A DNA stretch of 64,000 nucleotides from Gloeocapsa sp. PCC 7428. GTDB taxonomy: Bacteria; Cyanobacteriota; Cyanobacteriia; Cyanobacteriales; Chroococcidiopsidaceae. Numbering within the stretch: position 1 is the first letter of the stretch; the number at the start of each line of letters is the position of its first letter. The notes under the pieces were generated by a model, which was given only the letters and a program-made list of their open reading frames with translations, was not told the origin of the DNA and did not search any database. The stretch spans positions 310,001 through 374,000 of the forward strand of contig NC_019745.1 of assembly GCF_000317555.1 (NCBI RefSeq). The letters are read 5' to 3'. The translations under genes and the position numbers were made by a program. This document shows positions 8,585 through 16,486 of this stretch, in pieces.

Positions 8585-9571
8585 TTAAAGAACTACTGTT
8601 TCCCCTGTTAGTGCCGATCGCCTTGCTGCATCTGCTACTTTCAATGCGTACAAACTCGCCGTTGGAGTTACGTACATATCAGTACCTGTCAGCACGTGAT
8701 TTAACACCATCTCAGTATCTTTGGCAAATAAACCACGACGCGAACCTAATTCAATCGGTGTTGTTTGTTCTGCTTGTACCAACTTACCCGCATCACCATC
8801 AAAAACTAATCCGCCTTTCTCACCATGAATTTCAAACTTGCGTTCGTCTTGCCACAGTGTTTCACCTTTACCATAGGTTACATCCGCAATGACACCACTC
8901 GTAAACTGAAGTTGAGCCGTACACAAACAAGCTTGATAAAACTCACCTTCACCCCAATAACGATTTTGACAACGAACTGATGCGACTTCACCAAATAAAT
9001 CTGTCAGGCGATGTAAGCGCGAAAGTGCTGCAATAAGGGGAAAACCAAATAAGTCTTTGTGATACGTCCACTTGTGTGGCGCAGGATGTTGAGGTGTCAC
9101 TGTCGCGTAGCGGGCATAAAAAACTTCACCAATCGTCGGTAAATTCTGCTTTAGCGCTTGGTGTAAGCCACCGAGTAGTTCGATGTGCTCGACGTGGAGC
9201 ATTTTATCTCGATCGCGCGCCAAGGTAACAATATTTTCAGCTTCAGTGACATCGAGCGCTAGCGGATATTCGACAACGACGTGTTTATTATTTTGTAATG
9301 CTGCTGTTGCGATCGCACCGTGTTCTTTATTAACATTTGATATAACAACTAAATCTACGTCAGCTTGTACTAAGTCCACCCAAGACGTTAACGCCTCGGC
9401 TTGATAGGTTTGAGCAAACTCTTGCGTTTTTTCTGGTGTATTACCAACAATGGCAACGACTTGCGATCGCGCATCTTTCTGAAACGTTTCCGCCCTCAAT
9501 TTCGCCGCATACCCAGTACCAACAATCCCTACACGTACCAAACGCTCTTCAGAATAACCAAACCCACGCAT
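8585..9571 (-). CDS. bvdR: Biliverdin reductase
   Basis: 328 aa with the Gfo/Idh/MocA fold. The N-terminal Rossmann motif reads VRVGIVGTGYAAKLRAE. Then come HGAIATAALQNNKHVVVEYP, the family stretch VEHIELLGGLHQALKQNL and GEVFYARY. These segments match the cyanobacterial BvdR enzyme as I remember it from Synechocystis, including overall length, more closely than generic oxidoreductases. It reduces biliverdin IX-alpha to bilirubin with NAD(P)H and is linked to phycobiliprotein and tetrapyrrole metabolism. The first 8 residues (MRGFGYSE) may be untranslated; other starts are possible. A divergent ferredoxin gene follows. Confidence 0.88.
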   Translation of the reverse strand: MRGFGYSEERLVRVGIVGTGYAAKLRAETFQKDARSQVVAIVGNTPEKTQEFAQTYQAEALTSWVDLVQADVDLVVISNVNKEHGAIATAALQNNKHVVVEYPLALDVTEAENIVTLARDRDKMLHVEHIELLGGLHQALKQNLPTIGEVFYARYATVTPQHPAPHKWTYHKDLFGFPLIAALSRLHRLTDLFGEVASVRCQNRYWGEGEFYQACLCTAQLQFTSGVIADVTYGKGETLWQDERKFEIHGEKGGLVFDGDAGKLVQAEQTTPIELGSRRGLFAKDTEMVLNHVLTGTDMYVTPTASLYALKVADAARRSALTGETVVL

Positions 9572-9768
9572 CTTAGTTCTTCCCCTTCACTATTCTCTAA
9601 CCACTAGCCACTCGTCATTAACCACTCACCTGTTTCATAAGAATAACTAATTAGGATTAAATAACTAAATTTCATTACTAATCGCCTGCAAAATCGGGGG
9701 GAATGGGGGGTTACAAGCTATGGTTTTTCTCGTAGTATCAGAGATGAAGTGAACACAAATATACCGGA

Positions 9769-9786
9769 CTTTGCGGATAAGCAAAG
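9769..9786 (+). promoter_or_regulatory. Hairpin in the petF upstream region
   Basis: A perfect inverted repeat CTTTGC-GGATAA-GCAAAG lies 58 bp before the petF start. A possible -10 element TATACT is at 9811-9816, so the hairpin would be a DNA element upstream of that start site, or part of the leader if transcription begins further upstream. Confidence 0.45.
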
Positions 9787-9843
9787 CCCCAAGTTTGCTT
9801 TAGTTTATCTTATACTGCCGTTGCAAATAGAGAGGACTGTTGA

Positions 9844-10143
9844 ATGGCAACTTACAAGGTCACTTTAATCAATGACTCTGAAGGACTGAATCAAACGATT
9901 GAAGTTGACGATGATACATATATTCTAGACGCTGCTGAAGAAGCAGGGTTAGACCTACCTTATTCTTGCCGTGCGGGTGCTTGCTCAACCTGTGCAGGTA
10001 AACTGGTGTCAGGTTCAATCGATCAATCTGACCAGTCTTTCTTAGACGATGACCAAATCGAAGCAGGCTATGTCTTAACCTGTGTAGCTTACCCCACTTC
10101 TGATTGCACCATCGAAACCCATAAAGAGGAAGACCTCTACTAA
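9844..10143 (+). CDS. petF: [2Fe-2S] plant-type ferredoxin
   Basis: 99 aa. The cluster ligands are visible as CRAGACSTC (Cys 42, 47 and 50) plus the distal Cys in VLTCVAYP. Length, acidity and the C-terminal EEDLY are typical of cyanobacterial ferredoxin I. It takes electrons from photosystem I and passes them to FNR, nitrite reductase, desaturases, heme oxygenase and bilin reductases. The gene appears monocistronic: its own upstream region on one side and a strong hairpin terminator on the other. It is divergent from bvdR. Confidence 0.97.
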   Translation: MATYKVTLINDSEGLNQTIEVDDDTYILDAAEEAGLDLPYSCRAGACSTCAGKLVSGSIDQSDQSFLDDDQIEAGYVLTCVAYPTSDCTIETHKEEDLY

Positions 10144-10184
10144 TCGATGTAATGCCGATCAGTTGATCAATGTAGCAGATTTGT

Positions 10185-10235
10185 AAAGCAGGAACGAGAT
10201 TAAATCGCCAAACGTTCCTGCTTTATTTATTTTGT
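10185..10235 (+). terminator. Intrinsic terminator of petF
   Basis: A 12-bp inverted repeat AAAGCAGGAACG (10185-10196) pairs with CGTTCCTGCTTT (10213-10224) and is followed by the T-rich tract ATTTATTTTGTTTTG. It overlaps the 3' end of the convergent SpoIID gene by a few bases. Confidence 0.85.
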
Positions 10236-11993
10236 TTTGTTAGCTGCTGAAAAAGCTTCATCCGAGTAGAAGGTGATGCGATCGCTCAAAGTTTCAATTT
10301 GCGTGCCAGGATAATAAAAATTCAAAATGCGCGCACTTGACCAACCTAACCTTGCTAAACGCTGCGAACCGGTTTGACTTAAACCGACGCCGTGTCCAAA
10401 TCCGCCACCCACAAAAGCGTAACCCCACAGTGAGTTTGTGCCTTTATTGAGTGGTTGCAGATAAAATAGCGTACTGCGCGGTGCAGTAAACGCGCTACGC
10501 ACTTCATCTTTTTCTAAAACAACTGTTCCTATATCCGTTTGTACTGCGAGTTTCAGAATGCGTCCGCTAGGCGATCGCTCAGTGACTTGCATCTGATAGA
10601 TCCGTTTCAAATTTGCCCAGGGGCTATTATTTGCCTTGAAAAAGCGCTGCAAATCTTGCGTAATCTGGACTAAGCTGCTTTCTTTGCGCCAACGAAACAT
10701 ACTCCAGCCAGCTTCGTTAAATCCTTGCTGTAAACCAATAAAGCGCTGAAAATTCTTTTCTTCGGCTAAGCTTTGTCCCGCCAAGTTCCAAACACTACCA
10801 GCCGCATCGACAACAGGTTGTAGGTAAGGACGATCTGTTCCCTGCCAAACATCGCTAAACGCCGCCGTAACGCCGCCTGTAGTTGAAGAATACAACGCAT
10901 CTACAAGTTGATTGTTATACGTTAGGACTTTTCCTTTTGTAGAGGCGATCGCGCGATCGGCTAGCGGAACCGTACCACTTAAACCTCTGTAAACTTGACA
11001 CTGCGTATCTGCACACAGTTCGTAGTTATCAATCGTAAACCGACGTAAGTTGCGCAAGGCATACGTCCGTGCAATAATTGCCTGCGCTTCTACCGCCGAG
11101 TAAGGCACATTCGCTCCAATTTCGTGCGGGACAACACCCCGCAGATAAGTCTCTAGCGGAACTTCGTTGACTAATGTATAAGTACCATAAGCATTTGGTT
11201 GTAGCCGCATTTTACCTGCATACAGCCGCAAATCGCGCTGTTTGCCCTCGCTGACTTGAATTAAGTTTTTGTTCGTTGTAATGTCGATTTCTTGATAGGT
11301 GTAGCGCTGACCATCAACGACTAAATTGACTTGCGGTACTTGTTGCAATACTTGAGTATCGAGGTAAGCATTTTTGTTGCCCTTCACCTGTAAACTCAAC
11401 AATAAGAAACGTCGCAGCAGCGGTGAATTGTAAACATCGCGCTTCGCCCAAACTTGCCACCGTTCTGGTTGCGCAATTTCGACTTCAATACCCATTTGTC
11501 GCCATTGTCTAGCATTATGTTCCGCCGTTTCAAAACTCCGGTGCGTACTCAGCACGACTCGCTCGGCTAAAGTTGCTTTAGGCAGCGGTTGCATGACGGT
11601 TTCTAGCTTGACGTTGGTTGCTTGTAGCGTTTTTTCCTTTTCTTGTGATTTGGCTTGAATTGTCAAGCGATCGCCCGCAGTTGCTTGTAAACTCAAAACA
11701 TCAGTCGGTTTAGCACCAAATCTTTGTACGACGCCAATTTTGAGTTCTGGCTCAGATGCTGGTGTTGCTATAGCCCCAGTTGCTGTACCGCACAAAACAA
11801 CAACCGTTGTCACGCATAAAGAGACGCGCGCGCGTACTTCACTTTGATTTCGCTTCCACAACGCGAGAAAAGCTAACACGTGCGAATTGTAGGAAACACA
11901 ACCGAATGCAAGTTGACGATTTGATAAGTTGACACAGCAGGCATCCTCAACTTTCGCGTGCTTTGCATTTTTCTGTATGTGCGTCTCCATCAC
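10227..11993 (-). CDS. SpoIID/LytB domain protein, exported
   Basis: Up to 588 aa. The first ~38 residues look untranslated; a GTG at 11879 would start a protein whose first residues form a signal peptide (VSLCVTTVVVLCGTATGAIA). A middle region lies near 100-220. The SpoIID core follows (EVPLETYLRGVVPHEIGAN, AQAIIARTYAL, YSSTTGGVTA) and ends with GGGFGHGVGLSQTGSQRLA. SpoIID is a lytic transglycosylase acting on denuded peptidoglycan. Cyanobacteria do not sporulate, so the likely role is septal or cell-wall remodelling, possibly filament or aggregate related (inference). It is convergent with petF. Confidence 0.88.
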   Translation of the reverse strand: MMETHIQKNAKHAKVEDACCVNLSNRQLAFGCVSYNSHVLAFLALWKRNQSEVRARVSLCVTTVVVLCGTATGAIATPASEPELKIGVVQRFGAKPTDVLSLQATAGDRLTIQAKSQEKEKTLQATNVKLETVMQPLPKATLAERVVLSTHRSFETAEHNARQWRQMGIEVEIAQPERWQVWAKRDVYNSPLLRRFLLLSLQVKGNKNAYLDTQVLQQVPQVNLVVDGQRYTYQEIDITTNKNLIQVSEGKQRDLRLYAGKMRLQPNAYGTYTLVNEVPLETYLRGVVPHEIGANVPYSAVEAQAIIARTYALRNLRRFTIDNYELCADTQCQVYRGLSGTVPLADRAIASTKGKVLTYNNQLVDALYSSTTGGVTAAFSDVWQGTDRPYLQPVVDAAGSVWNLAGQSLAEEKNFQRFIGLQQGFNEAGWSMFRWRKESSLVQITQDLQRFFKANNSPWANLKRIYQMQVTERSPSGRILKLAVQTDIGTVVLEKDEVRSAFTAPRSTLFYLQPLNKGTNSLWGYAFVGGGFGHGVGLSQTGSQRLARLGWSSARILNFYYPGTQIETLSDRITFYSDEAFSAANKTK

Positions 11994-12102
11994 TGCTTCC
12001 TCGCATGGTCATTTTAGTAGCGTAATTTTTCTCAGAATAGCTTTATTTCCGAGGACTGTGGAGGCTTATTTTAGTTCCTTTTTGAGTATTTTTCAAAAAA
12101 AC

Positions 12103-12131
12103 TTGCAACTTAAAGTCATAACGAGTATGAT
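12103..12131 (+). promoter_or_regulatory. Sigma-70-type promoter of the srxA-dps pair
   Basis: A -35 element TTGCAA (12103-12108) and a -10 element TATGAT (12126-12131) are separated by an ideal 17 bp. A Shine-Dalgarno GAGGAGG follows near 12148-12153, about 11 bp before the srxA ATG. Confidence 0.65.
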
Positions 12132-12164
12132 TTATATATAGGCAATGAGGAGGTAGCAAGGCTG

Positions 12165-12428
12165 ATGGTGAAGGTACAAGAAATTCCGCTCAATCAAATC
12201 AAACGTCCACTGCCACGCGAGAACGATCCGAACAAGGTAGCTGCTTTAATGGAATCAATTCGAGAAATTGGACAACAAGAACCGATTGATGTCCTCGAAG
12301 TTGATGGGCAGTACTATGGTTTTTCAGGGTGTCACCGCTACGAAGCGTGTCAGCGGTTGGGGAAAGAGACGGTTTTAGCTAGAGTCCGTAAAGCCCCTCG
12401 TGCTGTACTAAAAATGCACTTAGCCTAA
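12165..12428 (+). CDS. srxA: Sulfiredoxin
   Basis: 87 aa ParB-like fold protein with the sulfiredoxin active-site signature FSGCHRYEA; the Cys reduces cysteine sulfinic acid on hyperoxidised 2-Cys peroxiredoxins in an ATP-dependent reaction. The N-terminal IPLNQIKRPLPR matches the family. The start is set by a strong GAGGAGG site and a consensus-like promoter. A Dps gene follows after 23 bp, so the two are probably co-transcribed as a peroxide-defence unit. Confidence 0.95.
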   Translation: MVKVQEIPLNQIKRPLPRENDPNKVAALMESIREIGQQEPIDVLEVDGQYYGFSGCHRYEACQRLGKETVLARVRKAPRAVLKMHLA

Positions 12429-12451
12429 AAATATTCATTCAGGAGAATTGT

Positions 12452-12943
12452 ATGCAAACTCAAAGCAAAGTCATGCCAGTAAACATCGGCATTAACGAAG
12501 AAGACCGCCAAGAAATTGCGCAAGGGCTTTCACGTTTACTTGCAGACAGCTACTCACTTTATCTCAAAACGCATAATTTTCATTGGAACGTCACAGGTCC
12601 AATGTTCCAAACATTGCACGTACTATTTGAAGAAGAATACACCGAGTTAGCAACTGCGGTAGATGAAATTGCTGAAAGAATTCGCGCATTAGGCTATCCA
12701 GCACCTGGAACTTATAGCGAATTTGCCGAACTAAGCTCGATTCCAGAGACGAAGGGTGTTCCCAAAGCTGAAGACATGATTCGGCTATTAGTAGAAGGTC
12801 AAGAAGCAGTCGTCCGCACCGCACGTTCGATTTTCCCTGTTGTTGAGCGCGTTAACGACGAGCCGACGGCGGATCTTTTAACGCAGCGGATGCAGGTTCA
12901 CGAAAAGAATGCTTGGATGCTTCGCAGCTTGTTAGAGCAGTAA
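12452..12943 (+). CDS. Dps-family ferritin-like protein
   Basis: 163 aa four-helix bundle. The Dps signature appears as LADSYSLYLKTHNFHWNVTG, then LFEEEYTELATAVDEIAER with the acidic ferroxidase-site residues. Dps dodecamers oxidise Fe(II) with H2O2, store iron and protect DNA. An AGGAG Shine-Dalgarno lies before the ATG. It is 23 bp downstream of sulfiredoxin. A second, diverged Dps is encoded about 0.9 kb downstream (13883-14425). Confidence 0.95.
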   Translation: MQTQSKVMPVNIGINEEDRQEIAQGLSRLLADSYSLYLKTHNFHWNVTGPMFQTLHVLFEEEYTELATAVDEIAERIRALGYPAPGTYSEFAELSSIPETKGVPKAEDMIRLLVEGQEAVVRTARSIFPVVERVNDEPTADLLTQRMQVHEKNAWMLRSLLEQ

Positions 12944-12986
12944 GAAGGTTCAGAGGTCTGAGCTTAGATTGTAGTTAAGGTGATTT

Positions 12987-13024
12987 CGCCCCCTTAATCC
13001 CCCACTTGTGGGGGACTTTGAGGA
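12987..13024. repeat. Dispersed C/G-tract repeat, family C
   Basis: GCCCCCTTAATCCCCC followed by a short spacer and GGGGGACTTTGAGG forms a small stem. A related copy lies at 26137-26169, and a diverged one around 9688-9712. It lies in the gap after dps and could act as a weak terminator. Confidence 0.6.
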
Positions 13025-13115
13025 GATCTTTGCGCGAAATGATTTGTTGTAAAGATTAAGGTTGTTTTCTCATCCGTGTTTTTTGATATAGCTTTATTGT
13101 TGCGACAATTAAGCT

Positions 13116-13796
13116 ATGAACGCACAAGACAAATCCTCAAGTAGGAATCCAGAATTAACTTCCGATCAGCTTACCGCTGCGTTACAAGCACAAATGCAGC
13201 AGGTAGGCTTATCGAGTTTCAAAGCGTTGGCTGATGCAGCGAAAGTTTCGCCGCAACAGATTCGCAAGTTACGTCGTGGCGAAGTTGGGCAAATGCGTGT
13301 GGCAACTCTGCTGAAGCTTTCGCAAGTGCTACAAGTATCATTAGATGAGTTAGTAAATACTTTTTCTGGTGCAAGTACTCAGGCAACGCTACAGCAGCCA
13401 GATACATTAAAACAAGAGTACCAAAGATTGCAGCAGTTACTTGAACAGCAGCGCGAAAACTTATGGCAGGAGTTTCAGCAGTCAAGTTTACAACAGCTTG
13501 AGTCATGGCTAGTACAATGGCCAACAGCAGCGCAAAAAGCGCAAGAAAATCCACAATTACCCGCTGTGCGGTTATTACCTTTAGTGCGACCGGTAGAACA
13601 GTTATTGCAACAATGGGGAGTCGAAGCGATCGCACCTGTCGGAGCCGAATTACCATACGATCCACGACTGCATCAACTCTTAGAAGGTACTGCACAGCCA
13701 GGCGATCGCGTTACGGTGCGCTACACAGGATACTGTCATGGTGACAAGTTACTTAAGCGCGCGCAAGTAAGTCCTGTCGCTCTGTCGAGTGCTTGA
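13116..13796 (+). CDS. HTH protein with a GrpE-like C-terminal domain
   Basis: 226 aa. Residues ~25-85 form a Cro/CI-like helix-turn-helix (SSFKALADAAKVSPQQIRKL, then LLKLSQVLQVSLDEL). A Q-rich coiled coil runs over about 95-140. The last ~60 residues match the beta-domain of the nucleotide exchange factor GrpE (GVEAIAPVG, YDPRLHQLL, PGDRVTVRYTGY, LLKRAQVSPV). GrpE's dimer coiled coil and beta-wing act on DnaK, so this may be a regulator that talks to a DnaK chaperone. The function is inference. It lies between two Dps genes, which suggests a stress role. The start is set by the HTH and lacks a strong ribosome site. Confidence 0.8.
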   Translation: MNAQDKSSSRNPELTSDQLTAALQAQMQQVGLSSFKALADAAKVSPQQIRKLRRGEVGQMRVATLLKLSQVLQVSLDELVNTFSGASTQATLQQPDTLKQEYQRLQQLLEQQRENLWQEFQQSSLQQLESWLVQWPTAAQKAQENPQLPAVRLLPLVRPVEQLLQQWGVEAIAPVGAELPYDPRLHQLLEGTAQPGDRVTVRYTGYCHGDKLLKRAQVSPVALSSA

Positions 13797-13882
13797 AACA
13801 ATCTCCCCTTTGGCTGATGTTCTTCTCTGCTGAGATTTGTTCCACTATGTATGGACGAACAAGAAGAGTAAAACAAGGAATT

Positions 13883-14425
13883 ATGCGTAAAATCAATATT
13901 GGTTTATCTGACGAACAACGCGCAGGTGTAGTTGAATTACTCAACCGCGACTTATCTGACGCGTATTTAGTTCTCATCAAAACTAAAAAGTTTCATTGGG
14001 ATGTTATCGGACCACAATTTCGCTCACTCCACGAGATTTGGGAAGAACAGTACACTGCTTTAACCGAAAATATTGATGCAATTGCTGAGCGTGTGCGTGC
14101 ATTAGGTGGTTTTCCTGTCGGTACCGCAAAAGGTTTTCTAGAAAATTCTACTATCAAAGAGCAAGAAGACAATATTCCGCTAGCAACTGAAATGGTTGCT
14201 CAGCTAGTAGACGACCACGAGCAAATTATCCGCAATCTACGCGATCACGTCGATCAGTGTTCTGAAGAATTTCATGATGAAGGTACATCTGACTTTCTTA
14301 CTGGTTTAATGGAGCAGCATGAAGAAATGGCATGGATGTTACGCTCCTTTATCGAAGGCGAATCTTTAAAAGCAGATGGTTCTAAGCCTGAGGCTGAAAT
14401 GAAAGTTCCGGCTCAAGTAAAATAA
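13883..14425 (+). CDS. Dps-family ferritin-like protein, second copy
   Basis: 180 aa from the ATG at 13883, which has AAGGAA just upstream. A longer in-frame version from 13793 would add 30 non-Dps residues and overlap the previous gene. Dps helices are clear: LSDAYLVLIKTKKFHWDVIG, then EEQYTALTENIDAIAERVRA. The C-terminus has an acidic and lysine tail beyond the usual fold (after FIEGESL). It diverges from the Dps at 12452-12943, so the two are paralogues, not a recent duplication. Two hairpins follow. Confidence 0.93.
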   Translation: MRKINIGLSDEQRAGVVELLNRDLSDAYLVLIKTKKFHWDVIGPQFRSLHEIWEEQYTALTENIDAIAERVRALGGFPVGTAKGFLENSTIKEQEDNIPLATEMVAQLVDDHEQIIRNLRDHVDQCSEEFHDEGTSDFLTGLMEQHEEMAWMLRSFIEGESLKADGSKPEAEMKVPAQVK

Positions 14426-14443
14426 TTGCTACAACAAACAAAG

Positions 14444-14470
14444 ATCAGGTACAAACAGCCTGATTTTTGT
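14444..14470 (+). terminator. Intrinsic terminator of the second dps gene
   Basis: ATCAGG (14444-14449) pairs with CCTGAT (14459-14464) and runs into TTTTT. The stem is short but well placed 19 bp after the stop codon. Confidence 0.65.
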
Positions 14471-14474
14471 GCAA

Positions 14475-14510
14475 GTAAGCGCCTCTATTACTAGTAGTAG
14501 AGGCGCTTAC
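14475..14510. terminator. Long perfect hairpin between convergent genes
   Basis: GTAAGCGCCTCTA (14475-14487) and TAGAGGCGCTTAC (14498-14510) form a perfect 13-bp stem with a 10-nt loop. It separates the second dps from the convergent universal stress gene. There is no long T tract on either side, so it could also be a processing or 3'-end stabilising element. Confidence 0.65.
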
Positions 14511-14529
14511 CGTATATAGACTGAATTAT

Positions 14530-15198
14530 TTAGTGAACGCAAGCAAGTGTTTTTCCTGTGGCAAAGTCCATACCTAGAACAGCGCACGGAAAATCAGTAC
14601 CAAGTTGCTGAACAATCGGGTGATTTGCCGAGTTGCAGCCTAAAAATAGTAAAGCTGCATCTTCTGACTCGACAACGGCTCTAAGTTCTTGAGCAATGTC
14701 ACCAAATCGTAGATGAGTCACAAGCGAACCCCGCCATTCTGCTGCAAGGCTTTTTGCTTGCCATAAAATCAGGTCAGCTTGTTCAAATAAATCGGGAGAT
14801 GTAATGCGCGGCTGTATTGCTATTTCCCAAGGTGATGAACTTGCTACCGATTGAAATGCTATTTGGGCTGATTGCTGCAAAGGCTTCTCGTTGTAAAATC
14901 CGCTGATATCGAATACAGGAGAAGTTGGACAATGATGCCGCTGAGCGTGTTCTTCGGCAACATAGACTACATGAACAGTCACTTGCTTTTGAGTCGCTAA
15001 GCGAGTTTGATGCGCAATCCACAGCGTCAAATCCAAAGCTGTCTGACTGTGGGGAGAACTGTTATAACCAACAACGAGGTTAACAGATGCAGCGATCGCA
15101 TTTTGACGATGCGATGCTGGTGGTAGCAACATCATTCTTTCTATGGCATTTGTACCCATTGCGCTTTGTAGACGCGCGAGCATTGGCTTGATATTCAT
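14530..15198 (-). CDS. Universal stress protein-like, riboswitch controlled
   Basis: 222 aa from the ATG at 15198 (MNIKPMLARL). A longer frame exists up to 15276, but its first 26 codons overlap the riboswitch terminator, so that start is rejected. A UspA-like alpha/beta fold is suggested by VNLVVGYNSSPHSQTALDLT near the N-terminus (strand then nucleotide-site-like loop), VTVHVVYVAEEHA in the middle and AALLFLGCNSANHPIVQQLG near the end. The C-terminal G-2x-G-9x-G(S/T) ATP motif is not clear. Control by c-di-AMP would link it to osmotic or potassium stress (inference). Confidence 0.75.
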   Translation of the reverse strand: MNIKPMLARLQSAMGTNAIERMMLLPPASHRQNAIAASVNLVVGYNSSPHSQTALDLTLWIAHQTRLATQKQVTVHVVYVAEEHAQRHHCPTSPVFDISGFYNEKPLQQSAQIAFQSVASSSPWEIAIQPRITSPDLFEQADLILWQAKSLAAEWRGSLVTHLRFGDIAQELRAVVESEDAALLFLGCNSANHPIVQQLGTDFPCAVLGMDFATGKTLACVH

Positions 15199-15231
15199 GC
15201 GTTTAGATAACCTTATGTCAAAAGCAGGTAC

Positions 15232-15258
15232 AAAAAAACTGAGCAGTACGAGCCTCAG
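15232..15258 (-). terminator. Riboswitch expression-platform terminator
   Basis: On the minus strand CTGAG (15258-15254) pairs with CTCAG (15243-15239), followed directly by seven T residues (15238-15232). It lies between the c-di-AMP aptamer and the ATG at 15198, as expected for ligand-controlled termination. Confidence 0.7.
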
Positions 15259-15295
15259 ACACTGAATGAGATACAAGACATTGTGACAATGCTTA

Positions 15296-15503
15296 CTCTT
15301 CAGTCTCCTCTCGATGCCTACGAAGTTAGCTGACGGGCTAGGACTGAGAGATGTCCTTCTACTTTCTACCTTAATTTTCGGGCTGAATAGGATAATTAAG
15401 GCTCAAGAGATACGCCCCACAATTCGGTTCCTCCGCTCTAGCTTTCTTCTAACCGATTAAAATGACTACTTTGAAAGAAATTACTAGATTAGGCTGACTT
15501 ACT
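15296..15503 (-). promoter_or_regulatory. c-di-AMP riboswitch (ydaO-yuaA class), copy 1
   Basis: The minus strand carries the conserved blocks of the ydaO aptamer in order: GAGCGGAGGAACC, GGGGCGTATC, then CTAGCCCGTCAGCTAAC, TTCGTAGGC and GAGAGGAGA. A variable stem CCTTAATT/AATTAAGG is inserted between the second and third blocks. The class senses cyclic di-AMP and usually turns expression off when ligand is bound. A downstream terminator hairpin and the universal stress gene follow. The second copy at 46300-46475 aligns over the whole core. Confidence 0.9.
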
Positions 15504-15639
15504 CAAATCTCGTAGATCCTATCATTAATCATGACATCAAGCAATATCAATCGCGATCGCGCTTCAGTTGATTGCACAAGCTCTAAAATTATTGGTAGAA
15601 ATCTAAAATGAAAAGATAACGCTTCAGGCATTAAATGCG

Positions 15640-16335
15640 ATGAACCATAAGTTCAAAGTAGTTGCATGGATTAAACCTTTTGGGTACTTAGCACTCGGTT
15701 ATTTAACAGCTATGAGTCCATTTCCGCCGGTGCTGGCTAAAACGCCCACAACAAATCACAATCACAGCAACATAATGACACGCCAAACCGCATTGCCAAC
15801 TCAGCCAGAATTTCAGCTAGCGCAGATGGGCGAAAACCGAGATGAAGAGCGAACTCGATTCATTCAAGCTGCTGATGCTTTATCCAGCCAGGAAAAATTT
15901 ACCGAAGCTGAGGAAATTCTACGTAAATTAATTGAAAGATATCCAAAGTATGCTGTCGCGCACTACAAACTAGGAAATGTACTGTTTCGTCAAGAAAAAG
16001 CCGAAGAAGCGATCGCTGCCTATCAACAAGCAATTGAACACAATTCGCGGTATGCCCTAGCTTATAATGCGATCGGCATGGTTCGGGCGCGTCAAGGTCG
16101 ATGGCAAGAAGCGATAACTGAGTATCAAAAAGCACTAGAAATCAATCCTGAATATGGTGAAGCTTTAACGCATTTAGGACAAGCATTTTGGCAACAAGGG
16201 AGACGCGATGAAGCTTTAGCATCGCTAGAAAAAGCTTTGAGTATCTTTAGATCCCAAAATCGCCGCGATCAAGCTTATCGGCTCGAACAACTGTTAAGAG
16301 AACTTAAATCCGATGATGACCCTTCCGTAGCATAA
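15640..16335 (+). CDS. Exported TPR-repeat protein
   Basis: 231 aa. An N-terminal signal-like segment (FGYLALGYLTAMSPFPPVLA) is followed by a polar linker and about four tetratricopeptide repeats from residue ~75 (KLGNVLFRQEKAEEAIAAYQ, AIGMVRARQGRWQEAITEYQ, LGQAFWQQGRRDEALASLEK). TPRs bind protein partners; no enzymatic domain is present. It is probably periplasmic or thylakoid-lumenal. It is divergent from the riboswitch leader, and its promoter must lie in 15504-15639. Confidence 0.88.
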   Translation: MNHKFKVVAWIKPFGYLALGYLTAMSPFPPVLAKTPTTNHNHSNIMTRQTALPTQPEFQLAQMGENRDEERTRFIQAADALSSQEKFTEAEEILRKLIERYPKYAVAHYKLGNVLFRQEKAEEAIAAYQQAIEHNSRYALAYNAIGMVRARQGRWQEAITEYQKALEINPEYGEALTHLGQAFWQQGRRDEALASLEKALSIFRSQNRRDQAYRLEQLLRELKSDDDPSVA

Positions 16336-16486
16336 AACAGATTATTCTCAGGTTAGATGCTAGTCGGTATAAAAGACTTGTATTCTGTAAAATAACAATA
16401 ATTCTGTTTATATTTATACCTCAAGCCTTGGCGATCGCGCTTTTTAGATTGCTTATAGGGTAATTACCTATAGCGAGATTTATTGA

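Noticed and set aside
13793-13882. 30-residue N-terminal extension of the second Dps
   Set aside because: It overlaps the preceding gene and does not fit the Dps fold; ATG 13883 has its own ribosome site.
15199-15276. 26-residue N-terminal extension of the universal stress protein
   Set aside because: These codons coincide with the riboswitch terminator hairpin and its T run; translation from there is unlikely.
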